A stretch of DNA of 64,000 bases from Streptomyces sp. JH34 (GTDB lineage: Bacteria > Actinomycetota > Actinomycetes > Streptomycetales > Streptomycetaceae), in assembly GCF_029428875.1 (NCBI RefSeq), contig NZ_JAJSOO010000001.1, positions 5,208,001 to 5,272,000 of the forward strand, read 5' to 3'. The position numbers and the translations under genes are program-made. Within the stretch, counting starts at the first letter, position 1, and each line of letters begins with the position of its first letter. This document shows positions 23,950 through 32,933 of this stretch, piece by piece. The notes below the pieces were generated by a model, which was not told the DNA's origin, did no database searches, and worked only from the letters and a program-made list of their open reading frames with translations.

Positions 23950-25176
23950 ATGAGGGAGATGCTGGAGACGGTGGACACGGCGGCGGCACCCACGACCGCA
24001 CGAGGGAAGCGGCGCCTGCTGTTCCTGCCCGTCACCGTCCAGCTGCTGCTCGCCGGGTCCCTGGTCGCCCTCGTCGTGACGGACTGGATGGGCGGCATCT
24101 ACTGGACACCCGGGCGGCCGGACGAGATCGGTTCCGCCAAGCTGGCCGGCGCCCTGCTGTGCGGGATCCTCGCAGTCGTCTCGCCCCGGCTCGGTGACCG
24201 GGCTCTCCCGGCGACCGCCGGCGTGTTCGCGGTCGCGTCGCTGTTCTTCTCGGCCGCGATGCACGTCATGCTGTCGGTCGGTTCGCAGGCGCTCGGCTTC
24301 GCCGAGCCGGCGGCTCTGGTGTGGCTCCTGCTGCTCGTCGCGCGACGGGGCAAGCCGTCGTGGGCCGCGGTGGCCGTCCCCCTGCTGCTCATGGCGATCG
24401 TGCTGAGGCCGGTGTCGATCTCGGTGAGGCAGACCACCACGATCATGGCGTTGTTCCTGGCCCTGGTGGCGGTCACGGCGCTGGGCATCGGCCTCGGGAT
24501 GCGTCTGCTCCTGGTGGACCGGCGGCGACAGGCGGCGGCTCTCAAGCTGGAGCAGCGGACGGAGTTCGCCAGGGACCTGCACGACTTCGTCGCCCACCAC
24601 GTCACCGGCATCGTCGTACAGGCGCAGGGGGCGCAGGCGATCGCGGACCGGCGGCCCGAACTCGTGCCGCCGGCGCTGGAGCGGATCGAACAGGCGGGCT
24701 CGGAGGCGCTGACCTCGATGCGGCACATGGTGGGGATGCTGCGTGACGCCGACGGAGAGGTGGCGCTGACGCCCCTGGCGGGCATCGGCGAAGTGCGTTC
24801 GCTGGTCGAGGAGTTCTCGGCCTTCGGCGGCGCGCGGGCCAGGCTCGAACTGGAGGGTGCCTTCGACGACCTTCCGGTGGAGGTGACCACCACCGCGCAC
24901 CGGGTGGTGATGGAGGCCCTCACCAACGTACGCAAGCACGCCCACGGGTGCACCGAGGTGCGGGTGCGCGTGGACCGCTCGGCGGACCGGGTCACCGTGC
25001 GGGTCAGCGACGACGGACGGCCGCGCCCCGTCTCCCGGAGCGGCTTCGGGCTGAAGGGACTGGCCGAGCGGGTGGGCCTGATCGGCGGAAGCGTCCAGGC
25101 CGGGCCGGTGACGGCCGGTGGCTGGGGCGTCGAGGCGACGCTCCCGGCGACCACCGCGGGCGTGGCCGCCTCATGA
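23950..25176 (+). CDS. Two-component sensor histidine kinase
   Basis: The protein has 408 residues. The N-terminal half has about six membrane spans (residues 25-195), followed by the HisKA_3 dimerisation helix with the phospho-acceptor His211 (FARDLHDFVAHHVTG). A HATPase domain follows with N-box RVVMEALTNVRKHA and G-box VRVSDDGRP/FGLKGLAERV. This is the NarL-type, DesK-like class. GGGAGGG precedes the ATG. The gene overlaps the response regulator by four bases and is divergent from an ABC exporter, its likely target and perhaps part of its sensing. Confidence 0.95.
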   Translation: MREMLETVDTAAAPTTARGKRRLLFLPVTVQLLLAGSLVALVVTDWMGGIYWTPGRPDEIGSAKLAGALLCGILAVVSPRLGDRALPATAGVFAVASLFFSAAMHVMLSVGSQALGFAEPAALVWLLLLVARRGKPSWAAVAVPLLLMAIVLRPVSISVRQTTTIMALFLALVAVTALGIGLGMRLLLVDRRRQAAALKLEQRTEFARDLHDFVAHHVTGIVVQAQGAQAIADRRPELVPPALERIEQAGSEALTSMRHMVGMLRDADGEVALTPLAGIGEVRSLVEEFSAFGGARARLELEGAFDDLPVEVTTTAHRVVMEALTNVRKHAHGCTEVRVRVDRSADRVTVRVSDDGRPRPVSRSGFGLKGLAERVGLIGGSVQAGPVTAGGWGVEATLPATTAGVAAS

Positions 25177-25829
25177 CGATCCGCGTACTGATCGCCGACG
25201 ACCAGGCCATGGTCCGCGCCGGCTTCGCGATGATCCTCGCGGCCGAGGACGACATCGACGTCGTCGCGGAGGCCGCCGACGGGGTGTTCGCCGTCGAACT
25301 CGCCGAGCGCCACCGGCCCGACGTGGTGCTGATGGACATCCGCATGCCCCGCATGGACGGGCTGGAGGCCCTGCGCAGGCTGACCCGCCCGGGCACCGTG
25401 AACCCGCCGAAGATCGTCGTGGTCACGACGTTCGACGACGACGAGTACGTCCAGCGCGCCCTGAGCGAGGGCGCCTCCGGGTTCCTGATCAAGGACTCCG
25501 GCCCCGCCCTGCTGGTCGAGGCGATCAGGGCCGCCGCCTCGGGAGAGGCGCTGGTGAGCCCCGCCATCACCGTCCGCCTGCTGCGGCAGCTCAACAGCGC
25601 GCCGGCCCCGTCCAGGAAGCCACACACCGCCCTCTCCGCCCGGGAGAACGATCTCGTGCGCCTGGTGGCCAGAGGGCTGACCAACGCCGAGATCGCGGCC
25701 GAACTCACCATCTCCGTGGGCACGGTGAAGACCCACCTCGGCAACGTGCAGACCAAACTGTCCGCCCGCAACCGCGTGGAGATCGCCGCCTGGGCCTGGG
25801 AATCCGGTCTGGTCGACGGGCGGGGCTGA
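25173..25829 (+). CDS. NarL/LuxR-type response regulator
   Basis: The protein has 218 residues. The receiver domain has the acidic pocket (VLIADDQ) and phosphorylation site Asp55 (VVLMDIRMP), with the conserved Lys in FLIKDSG. The C-terminal LuxR helix-turn-helix reads LSARENDLVRLVARGLTNAEIA and ISVGTVKTHLGN. Its ATG overlaps the kinase stop codon (ATGA). It probably regulates the divergent ABC exporter genes. Confidence 0.96.
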   Translation: MTIRVLIADDQAMVRAGFAMILAAEDDIDVVAEAADGVFAVELAERHRPDVVLMDIRMPRMDGLEALRRLTRPGTVNPPKIVVVTTFDDDEYVQRALSEGASGFLIKDSGPALLVEAIRAAASGEALVSPAITVRLLRQLNSAPAPSRKPHTALSARENDLVRLVARGLTNAEIAAELTISVGTVKTHLGNVQTKLSARNRVEIAAWAWESGLVDGRG

Positions 25830-25856
25830 GCCCGTTCCGCGTCTTCCGGGGATGCC

Positions 25857-27065
25857 TCAGGCCAGTCGCAGGGCGAACACCGCGAAGCCCGCGGCGAGCA
25901 GTCCGGCGGCCGCCCGGCGGACGTTACCGGCGCGGTCGCCCGTCTCCCAGGGGTCCTCGAACCGCCGGGCGTAACGGGAGATCAGCACCAGCAGACCGGC
26001 GAACAACGGCAGCCACGCCAGCCGGGCCACGATCCAGCCGACCGAGTCCGGGCTCGTCGTCAGCCCAGGTACCACGCCCGCGAACGACGCCGGGACCGCC
26101 GCGGCCAGCATCGCCGTCTGGTGCCAGCACAGGATCGTCATCGCCGACAGGTTGATCACCACCACGGGGGCCCACAGGACGGGACGGCGCAGCGCCCGGC
26201 CGATCCGTCCGTGCAACAGGACCGCCGCACCGCTCTGCGCCGAGGCCAGCGCCAGGACCAGCAGCGACGGCGGATGGGAGTTGGTCCGCGCCTCGCCCGG
26301 TACGCCGACCATCGACGCCGGGTAGTGGAAGGCGAGCAGCAGTACGGCGAAGAGGGCCGTGCCACCGACGAGCAGGAGCCGGGCGCCGCGCCGGGAGAGA
26401 CGGCCCTGCCCCCAGCAGACGCCGAGCTGATAGGCGAAGAGCCAGCCGGGCAGGATGTTCAGCACCCCGACCCAGGACGGCACGGCGTCCGCGTACGGTC
26501 CGTAGCGCAGGAAGTCGACCACGGCGACCGAGCCGATCAGCGGGACCGCCGCCCAGCCGCCGAACCTCCTGGCCAGACGCACGCAGCAGGGTGTGAGCGC
26601 CGTGACCAGGGCGTACACCCCGACGAACCAGAGCGGCTGGATCACCAGCTTCGCGCCCGTGCGCAGGGTGTCCTCGGGCACGCCGACGGCGTACAGCACC
26701 GGGATCATCAGCGCCCACACGGCGGTCACACCGAGCACCGGTCTGCCCAGCCGGACCATCCGGCCGCGCAGCCAGGCCCCGCCGGTGGACGGCCTGCGGT
26801 GGTAGGAGAGGACGGAGGCGTAGCCGCCGACCAGGAAGAAGACGCCCAGCATCTGGAGCACCCAGCTCACCGGGGAGAACACGGCGAACGTGGAGAGCGG
26901 GCTGGCGTTGTGCAGGGCGCCGTCGCCGTCCCGGGTGAACCCGCCGAGGAGCCAGTGGCCGGCGGGCACCGCCATCAGCGCGAGGGCGCGCAGCCCGTCG
27001 ACCGCGCGGTCGCGGTGGGCCGGGGTGGACGCGTCGATCCGGGAGACCAACTGCCGCACGCTCAC
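25857..27065 (-). CDS. Acyltransferase-3-like membrane protein
   Basis: The protein has 402 residues with about ten membrane spans. The N-terminal VDGLRALALMAVPAGHWLLGG carries the arginine and the conserved His of the acyltransferase-3 family (OafA/NodX-like). FFLVGGYASVLSYHRR and GRMVRLGRPVLG fit the next conserved blocks. These enzymes O-acylate cell-wall sugars, lipids or natural products. The GTG start overlaps the stop of the upstream alpha/beta hydrolase (GTGA), so the two are coupled and may act on the same surface component. Confidence 0.85.
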   Translation of the reverse strand: MSVRQLVSRIDASTPAHRDRAVDGLRALALMAVPAGHWLLGGFTRDGDGALHNASPLSTFAVFSPVSWVLQMLGVFFLVGGYASVLSYHRRPSTGGAWLRGRMVRLGRPVLGVTAVWALMIPVLYAVGVPEDTLRTGAKLVIQPLWFVGVYALVTALTPCCVRLARRFGGWAAVPLIGSVAVVDFLRYGPYADAVPSWVGVLNILPGWLFAYQLGVCWGQGRLSRRGARLLLVGGTALFAVLLLAFHYPASMVGVPGEARTNSHPPSLLVLALASAQSGAAVLLHGRIGRALRRPVLWAPVVVINLSAMTILCWHQTAMLAAAVPASFAGVVPGLTTSPDSVGWIVARLAWLPLFAGLLVLISRYARRFEDPWETGDRAGNVRRAAAGLLAAGFAVFALRLA

Positions 27066-28105
27066 CGGGAGTCCCCCTCGGCGATGGCCGCGAAGGCGCG
27101 CAGCGAGTCCGTGCCGGGCGCGAAGTAGCCGGTGTGGCCCTTCGCGTCCTCGGCGGGCACCCGCCGGGCCCCGAACGCCTCGCCGGCGGGGTCGGCGCCG
27201 TGCCCGAGACCCGCCACCCGGACATGCGGAACGTCGTCGATCCAGTCGGTGTCGTCCTTGGCGGCCCAGACACGCGCCCCGGTGCGCAGCCCGGCCACGT
27301 CGTCGGCGCGCATCCCGGGGGAGCCGAGCACCACCAGGTCGGTGGCGCCGAGCCGCGGGGCCGCGAGCCCGCAGACGACCGAGCCGTAGCTGTGGCAGAA
27401 CACGACGGGCGAGGGCAGACCGTCGGCAGCCAGCCCCTCGGTGAACCGGGTCAGCCTGCCGGCACCGGCCTCGGCCAAACCGCCGGTCGCCGCGTCCAGG
27501 CCGAGCCCGACGGGGGTGGTGTAACCGGCCCAGGCGATCACCGCGCTGCCCGGGGCCGTCTCGGCGTACAGCGACTGCGCCATGCCCGCCGGGGTGCCGT
27601 ACACGTCGTTCCTCCGGTCGAAGGTCCCCGCGTCGATGTCCGACCCGGGTACGACGACGGACACGTGCCGCGCGGAGCGCAGGTCACCGAACACCTCGGC
27701 GACCTGGCCCCGCCCCCGCGGGTCGAACGCCAGGATCTGCCGGCCGGATGCGGCGAGTCGGGTGTACCGGGAGTCGTGGGAGGCCCTCAGCGCACGGGCG
27801 TTGGCGCGGTAGCGGAGCTCCAGCGGCGCCCCGTCCAGATTGCCGACCACCAACGGGTGCCGCTCCAACAGGATCTGCCGTTCCCGGGCACTCAACCCGG
27901 CGAAGAAGACACTCACTTGTGCTGCCGTCGCGCTGCCCGGGTCAGGCAGTTCCCGACTTAGCACCCCGTCCGCACGCCAGGAGGCACTGCCGGGCGGCGG
28001 CCCCGTCACCGCCCGCTGGGTGGTTCCGGACGCCCATCCCGTCGTCCCCGCCACCACCGCGCCCGCCAGTGCGACCGCGGCCAGCGTCCTCGCGAACCGT
28101 CGCAT
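27062..28105 (-). CDS. DUF1023-type alpha/beta hydrolase, exported
   Basis: The protein has 347 residues. The ATG at 28105 has GGGAGGGC upstream and opens an N-terminal hydrophobic segment (RTLAAVALAGAVVAG), either signal peptide or anchor. The DUF1023 fold is recognised by HPLVVGNLDGAPLELRYRANARA and LAFDPRGRGQVAEVFGDL. The nucleophile elbow is FCHSYGSVVCG; the acid and His lie in the C-terminal half (GLGHGADP). A close paralog lies at 31486-32697. The substrate is unknown. Coupling to an acyltransferase suggests an envelope acyl ester. Confidence 0.85.
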   Translation of the reverse strand: MRRFARTLAAVALAGAVVAGTTGWASGTTQRAVTGPPPGSASWRADGVLSRELPDPGSATAAQVSVFFAGLSARERQILLERHPLVVGNLDGAPLELRYRANARALRASHDSRYTRLAASGRQILAFDPRGRGQVAEVFGDLRSARHVSVVVPGSDIDAGTFDRRNDVYGTPAGMAQSLYAETAPGSAVIAWAGYTTPVGLGLDAATGGLAEAGAGRLTRFTEGLAADGLPSPVVFCHSYGSVVCGLAAPRLGATDLVVLGSPGMRADDVAGLRTGARVWAAKDDTDWIDDVPHVRVAGLGHGADPAGEAFGARRVPAEDAKGHTGYFAPGTDSLRAFAAIAEGDSR

Positions 28106-28240
28106 CGTGCCCTCCCCGTCCGATGTGCGCACACCGGTCGGTGCGCCGGAGAGGAAGGTAGGAGGCCTGCGGGTGACAGGGCGTCACCCCGGGGAGCCAA
28201 CTGCCGGGTGATACCGGGGTAGGGGGAGTACGGGGGGGCA

Positions 28241-28260
28241 CCCCCACCGCGAAGCGGGGG
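28241..28260 (-). terminator. Imperfect GC hairpin before the response regulator stop
   Basis: CCCCC (28241-28245) and GGGGG (28256-28260) flank ACCGCGAAGC, a form of intergenic GC hairpin common in streptomycetes. It lies just downstream of the minus-strand response regulator (stop at 28272) and may end its transcript. Confidence 0.4.
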
Positions 28261-28271
28261 ATGGCCCCTGG

Positions 28272-28952
28272 CTACTGCTCTCCCGGAGTCACCAGCCCCG
28301 ACTCGTACGCGAAGATCACCGCCTGCGCCCGGTCCCGGAGCCCGAGCTTGGCCAGCACCCGGCCGATGTGGGTCTTCACCGTCTGCTCGGCCAGCACCAG
28401 CCGCGCCGCGATCTCCTGGTTCGACAGGCCCCGGGCGATCAGCTCCAGGACCTCCCGCTCGCGCGGTGTCAGGCCGTTCAGCCGCAGCGCCGGCCCACCG
28501 GACGGCGCCGCCGGCCTCCGGCGCGCGAAGTCCGCGATGAGCCGCCGGGTCACGGACGGCGCGAGCAGCGCGTCCCCCGCCGCCACGACCCGCACCGCCG
28601 AGATCAGATCCGCCGGCGGGGCGTCCTTCAGCAGGAACCCGGACGCCCCCGCGCGCAGCGCCTCGTAGACGTAGTCGTCGACGTCGAACGTGGTGAGCAT
28701 CAGAACCTTCGGCCGGTGGACCACACCCGGCGGTGGGGTCAACAGCTCCCGGGCGGCGGCCAGTCCGTCCATCTCCGGCATCCGGACGTCCATCAGGACG
28801 ACATCCGGATGCGCCGACCTGCTGACCTCGACGCCCTTCCGTCCGTCCGGGGCCTCACCCACCACGTCGATGTCGCTCTGCGCCGACAGCAGCGCCGCGA
28901 ACCCGGCCCGCACCATGGCCTGGTCGTCGACGATGATCACGCGGATGGTCAC
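28272..28952 (-). CDS. NarL/LuxR-type response regulator
   Basis: The protein has 226 residues. The receiver has VIIVDDQ and the phosphorylation site Asp55 (VVLMDVRMP), with Lys in FLLKDAP. The LuxR domain reads LTPREREVLELIARGLSNQEIA and LAEQTVKTHIGRVLAKL. It starts 13 bp after the stop of its cognate kinase. It is not the same pair as 23950-25829, though it is of the same class. Likely targets are the adjacent hydrolase or acyltransferase genes, by position only. Confidence 0.95.
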   Translation of the reverse strand: MTIRVIIVDDQAMVRAGFAALLSAQSDIDVVGEAPDGRKGVEVSRSAHPDVVLMDVRMPEMDGLAAARELLTPPPGVVHRPKVLMLTTFDVDDYVYEALRAGASGFLLKDAPPADLISAVRVVAAGDALLAPSVTRRLIADFARRRPAAPSGGPALRLNGLTPREREVLELIARGLSNQEIAARLVLAEQTVKTHIGRVLAKLGLRDRAQAVIFAYESGLVTPGEQ

Positions 28953-28965
28953 GGTTCCTCCGGGG

Positions 28966-30300
28966 TCACGGATGCCGGGGCGGCTGGGGCGGCGGCAACG
29001 GGAGCCGCGCGGCGACCCGGAAGCCCCCGTCCGGCAGGGGACCGGTGTCGAGCGTGCCGCCGGTCAACCGTACGCGCTCCCGCATGCCGACCAGCCCGTG
29101 TCCCGTCCCCGACGTCTCCAGCGATGAACCGGGCTTCTCCGGCCTCCCGTTGACGACCAGTACCGTGAGATGGCCCTCGCGTGCCGTGACCGACACCCGC
29201 GTCCGCGCACCCGGAGCGTGCCGGACCACGTTGGCCAGCGCCTCCTGCACGATGCGGTACGCCGACAGGTCCACGGTCTGCGGCACCCCGCCCCGCTCCA
29301 CCGCCTCGGCCACGTCGGCCGCCAGCGACAGCTCGGCCGGGAGCCCCGCCCGCACCGTCGCCTCCACCAGCTGCTGCACCCGGTCGAGACCCGGCTGCGG
29401 AGCCAGTTCACCCCGGGTGCCGTCACTGCGGAGCACCGACAGCAGCCGTCGCATCTCGGTCAGGGACTCCCGTGCGCCGGCCGCGATCGACGCGAACTCC
29501 GCCCGCGCCTCGTCGGAGAGCCCGCCGACCCGGTACGGCGCCGAGTCGGCCTGCACCGTGATCACCGACATGTGGTGCGCGACCACGTCGTGCAGCTCAC
29601 GCGCGATCCGGGTGCGCTCCTCCAGTAGGGTCCGCTGCGCCCGCTCGGCCTCACTGATCGTCTCCTGCTCGACGAGCCTCCGCTGGGCCTCGCCCCGCTC
29701 CCGCACGGCCGCCCCGATCACCAGCACCACCCCGCCGAGGACGAAGAGCAGGACCCCGGTGCCGCCGCTGCGCCCGGGCGCGACCAGATACAGCAGGAGC
29801 CCTGCCGTTCCCGTCACCAGCCAGACGCCGATCACGGTCCGCCGGCTCTCCCGCAGTGCGAGCGCGAGCAGCACGAAGAGGTAGGCCACGACGGCCGGAG
29901 GCGTCCACGGCCAGATGGTGCCCGGCTCCTCCGGCCCCCGGCCCAGCAGCACCAGAGCTCCCAGGACATCGGCCGTGAAGACGATCCACCAGGCCTGGAG
30001 CGGGCGGTGCGCCAGCATCAGCAGGGGTGCGGCCTGTCCGACGCCCAGGGCTCCGGCCAGGCCGCCGGGCACGGCGTAGTCGTCGGCCAGGACCTGGATC
30101 GTGACGGGGACGAAGACCGCCGCGAGGGCGACCACGGCCGCGTACGGAAGCAGTCGCAGCCACCGCCTCGGGGACCCCGCGAACAGCGGGGTCGGCGGAT
30201 GGGACGCGTGGGACAGCCCGTGGGCGAGCTCGCGCAGATTGCGGCGGGTGGCGCTCAGCAGACCGTCGGAGGGCGGGGGCCCGGCGGGTGAAGGGGACAT
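28966..30300 (-). CDS. Two-component sensor histidine kinase
   Basis: The protein has 444 residues. A cytoplasmic N-terminus of about 45 residues is followed by four to six membrane spans up to residue 200, then a coiled region and His237 in RIARELHDVVAHHMSV, then HATPase motifs (YRIVQEALANVVRHAPG and GHGLVGMRERV). It is of the NarL-type kinase class. The ATG at 30300 lacks a Shine-Dalgarno; TACTCT lies nine bases upstream. An in-frame start 14 codons earlier is possible. It forms an operon with the response regulator downstream. Confidence 0.93.
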   Translation of the reverse strand: MSPSPAGPPPSDGLLSATRRNLRELAHGLSHASHPPTPLFAGSPRRWLRLLPYAAVVALAAVFVPVTIQVLADDYAVPGGLAGALGVGQAAPLLMLAHRPLQAWWIVFTADVLGALVLLGRGPEEPGTIWPWTPPAVVAYLFVLLALALRESRRTVIGVWLVTGTAGLLLYLVAPGRSGGTGVLLFVLGGVVLVIGAAVRERGEAQRRLVEQETISEAERAQRTLLEERTRIARELHDVVAHHMSVITVQADSAPYRVGGLSDEARAEFASIAAGARESLTEMRRLLSVLRSDGTRGELAPQPGLDRVQQLVEATVRAGLPAELSLAADVAEAVERGGVPQTVDLSAYRIVQEALANVVRHAPGARTRVSVTAREGHLTVLVVNGRPEKPGSSLETSGTGHGLVGMRERVRLTGGTLDTGPLPDGGFRVAARLPLPPPQPPRHP

Positions 30301-30430
30301 GGTCGGGTCAGAGTAGGCGCGGAGTGTGCCGGGCGGCGTCATACCGGGGGGTGGACCGCGGGCACCCGGCCCCGTACCGGAGTAGGGGGTGTCCGCGCCG
30401 GCGGCCCCGCGGCCGTCCTCCCGGCACGTC

Positions 30431-31357
30431 CTACAGCTCGGCGAGGAGTTCGGCCTTCTTGGCGCTGTACTCCGTGTCCGTCACCAGGCCCGCCTGGTGC
30501 AGGTCCCCGAGGTGGCGCATCCGCTCGGCGATGTCCGCCGGGTCGCGCCGTGCCCCGCCCACCGGGACGGGAGCCGTCGCGACGGGCACGGACTGCGTGC
30601 GGCGGACGGACTCCAGGACCGCCGCGGCGAAGGGCAGCGACTCGTGCACCGGCCCGTACCCCAGGCCGAACACGACCGACGCGGGGTCCTGGTCGGGCTG
30701 GGCCCGTGGCACGGCGGGACGGCCCGCGCCGGGCACCGGGTCCGCAGCCGGGGCGTCCGCCTCCGAGCCGGCCACCGCGCCACGCGGCACCAGCCGGAGA
30801 TACCCCTCCAGGGCCTCGGGCGACCGCCACTCGACCCCGGTCAGGTCCGCCACGGGAAACGTCTGGTCGCCCGCCTTCCACTTGGCGCTCGACGCCCCCG
30901 TCCAGAACCACCGGAAGGAGACCAGGGCCCCGTCGAAGCCCGCCCGGCCGTCGTACGCCTTGAAGTGCATCGGCGCCTCGGGGGCCGTCACCAGGAAACG
31001 TTCGGTGGGAAGCGAGGCCTCGGGGCCCAGCACACCGCGCAGCTCGTCGGCGTAGTACTCGGCGAGCGTCTCGCGCTCGCCCGGCAGTACCAGGCGGTAG
31101 GGGTCGCTGCTCTCCTTGAGCTGCCCGGCCGCCGCCTCCAGCAGCGGATCGGCGCCAGGTCTGGGCACGGCGCGCAGCACCACCGTGCCCCGCTTGCCGG
31201 GAGTCAGCGTCACCGACGACAGCGCCGCGTACGGAACGCGGCGCTCACGCAGGCTCTGGAGCAGCCTCGGCGTGCGGATCCCCCGTTCGAAGCGGATGAG
31301 CACGGAGTCGGTGTCGAACTCCCAGGTGGCTTGAATTCCGGCCAGCACATCACCCAT
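30431..31357 (-). CDS. DUF4429/SHOCT domain protein
   Basis: The protein has 308 residues. Two DUF4429 modules (about 1-110 and 120-200: ATWEFDTDSVLIRFERG and YDGRAGFDGALVSFRWFW) are followed by a Pro/Ala-rich linker and a C-terminal SHOCT helix (DPADIAERMRHLGDLHQAGLVTD spans it). SHOCT is an oligomerisation or membrane-association helix pair. The function is unknown. A second ATG three codons upstream (31366) is an alternative start. Three 21-bp tandem repeats stand 74 bp upstream. Confidence 0.82.
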   Translation of the reverse strand: MGDVLAGIQATWEFDTDSVLIRFERGIRTPRLLQSLRERRVPYAALSSVTLTPGKRGTVVLRAVPRPGADPLLEAAAGQLKESSDPYRLVLPGERETLAEYYADELRGVLGPEASLPTERFLVTAPEAPMHFKAYDGRAGFDGALVSFRWFWTGASSAKWKAGDQTFPVADLTGVEWRSPEALEGYLRLVPRGAVAGSEADAPAADPVPGAGRPAVPRAQPDQDPASVVFGLGYGPVHESLPFAAAVLESVRRTQSVPVATAPVPVGGARRDPADIAERMRHLGDLHQAGLVTDTEYSAKKAELLAEL

Positions 31358-31430
31358 GTGCCTCATCGTATGTGGCACAGGCCCGCACGTCCCCCTTCGG
31401 TACAGACGAAATCGGGCAGGCCGTTCGTCG

Positions 31431-31493
31431 CTCTCTACGCGCGTCAGGCGCCTCTCTACGCGCGTCAGGCGCCTCTCTACGCGCGTCAGGTCC
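31431..31493. repeat. Three tandem 21-bp repeats
   Basis: The unit CTCTCTACGCGCGTCAGGCGC is repeated at 31431-31451, 31452-31472 and 31473-31493; the last copy differs only at its final bases. Each unit contains the palindrome ACGCGCGT. The period is two DNA turns. The third copy overlaps the last codons of the hydrolase gene (stop at 31486), and the array lies upstream of the DUF4429 gene. Confidence 0.9.
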
Positions 31494-32697
31494 CTGACTC
31501 GCCGGAAATCTCCCGGTGGCACGCGTCGTCGGAGGTCGCGCAGCTGACCGAGTCGTAGGCCCCCACGCCGATCGCGGCGAAGTTGCTGAGACTCTCGGTG
31601 CCCGGCTCGAAATAGCCGCTGTGCCCGATCGCGCCGCTCGCCGACACGATCCGCGCGCCGAAGGCCGGGTCGACCGGGTCGGCGCCGTGCCCGAGCCCGC
31701 CGACCGCCAGGTTGGGGACGTCCTCGATCCAGTCGTCACCGTCCCGCATGGCCCACACCCTCGCCCGGGTGTGCAGGGCGCCGGCGTTGTCCGCCCGCAT
31801 CCCCGGACTGCCCGCGACCGCGATGTCGGACACCCTGGACGGCAGCCCGCGCGCGGCGACTCCGCACAGCACCGATCCGTAGCTGTGACAGAACAGTGAG
31901 ACGTCCGACGTGCCGGGCAGCGCCCTCACCAGGGCGTTCAGCCGCAATGCGCCCTCCGAGGCCAGTCCGCCCAGTGCGGCGTCCATGCCGATCCCGGCGG
32001 GCGCCGTGTAGTCGGCCCACGCGATGACCGCCGAACGAGAGGCCGGGCTCGCCGACCGCTCCGCGTCGTACAGCGAACGGGCCATGCCGACGGGCGCGGC
32101 GTTCTTCTTCACGCCGGTCCGCTCCAGCGTCAGCAGATTGGTGTCCACCCCGGGCACGACGACCGAGATCCGCTCGGCCCGGTCGAGGTCGCCGAAGACC
32201 TCGGCGGCCCGGCCGCGTCCCGACGGATCGAACGTGAGGATCTGCCGGTCACCGGCGAGCAGGGAACGGAAGCGGTCCAGCCGGAGCACGGCCTGACGGT
32301 GCCCGTCCGGAGAGAGCCGCACGTCCTGCGTCCGCTGCTCCTCGGCCGATTCGGCCTGCTCCAGGGCATGCCGGTTCGCCCGGTAGCGCAGGGTCACCGG
32401 CGCACCGTCCATGTTCCCCACGACCAGCGGGTACTTGTCGGCGAGGGCGACCTGCTGGCCCGCCGTGAGCGCCGCGAAGAAATGCGCCAGCCGGTATGCC
32501 GGGGCACCCACGTCCGGAAGGACGCGACCGGCTATCCGGTCCTTCGCCCAGGAAGCGAGCGCGATCTCGCGCGGTTCGGCCGAGTGCTGATGACGCACGG
32601 CGGTCCACCCGGTGGTCGCCAGCATCACGAACACGACCGCGATGGCGAGCAGCGCGCGCCATGCGGTGAGCGTGGGGGAGGAATCGAAGGAAGTCAC
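31486..32697 (-). CDS. DUF1023-type alpha/beta hydrolase, membrane-anchored (paralog)
   Basis: The protein has 403 residues. The GTG start at 32697 gives an N-terminal span (AWRALLAIAVVFVMLATTGW). The same DUF1023 blocks are present as in the gene at 27062-28105: YPLVVGNMDGAPVTLRYRANRHA, LTFDPSGRGRAAEVFGDL, nucleophile FCHSYGSVLCG and GLGHGADP. It is longer than the paralog by an insertion near residue 170-185 and a C-terminal tail with two cysteines. The two paralogs surround a two-component system. The end of the gene runs into a tandem repeat, so the last few residues may vary between strains. Confidence 0.85.
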   Translation of the reverse strand: MTSFDSSPTLTAWRALLAIAVVFVMLATTGWTAVRHQHSAEPREIALASWAKDRIAGRVLPDVGAPAYRLAHFFAALTAGQQVALADKYPLVVGNMDGAPVTLRYRANRHALEQAESAEEQRTQDVRLSPDGHRQAVLRLDRFRSLLAGDRQILTFDPSGRGRAAEVFGDLDRAERISVVVPGVDTNLLTLERTGVKKNAAPVGMARSLYDAERSASPASRSAVIAWADYTAPAGIGMDAALGGLASEGALRLNALVRALPGTSDVSLFCHSYGSVLCGVAARGLPSRVSDIAVAGSPGMRADNAGALHTRARVWAMRDGDDWIEDVPNLAVGGLGHGADPVDPAFGARIVSASGAIGHSGYFEPGTESLSNFAAIGVGAYDSVSCATSDDACHREISGESGT

Positions 32698-32933
32698 TGA
32701 GCCCCACCCTAGGAGACGCTCACATCGCGCCGTGACAGGGGTGACACGGATCACTCGTCCGCGGGGAATTGACCGCCCGTCTCTTACGCTCCGTATGCTC
32801 CGGATCCACGTACCGGCGCGCGACGAGCCCCCCGGCCGCCCGAAACGGCCCGGAGAACCGGGGTGTTGTGATGTCGGCCATGCGGAGCCGGTGAGGAGTG
32901 CGGCACACCTGTGCGGTTCACGTAAGGGCGTAC

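Noticed and set aside
31431..31493. Tandem repeats considered as a CRISPR array
   Set aside because: Units follow each other without spacers, and there are no cas genes in the window.
32769..32799. Plus-strand promoter TTGACC-N19-TATGCT
   Set aside because: It would transcribe antisense to the TetR gene and no plus-strand gene starts nearby; the spacer is too long for a standard promoter.
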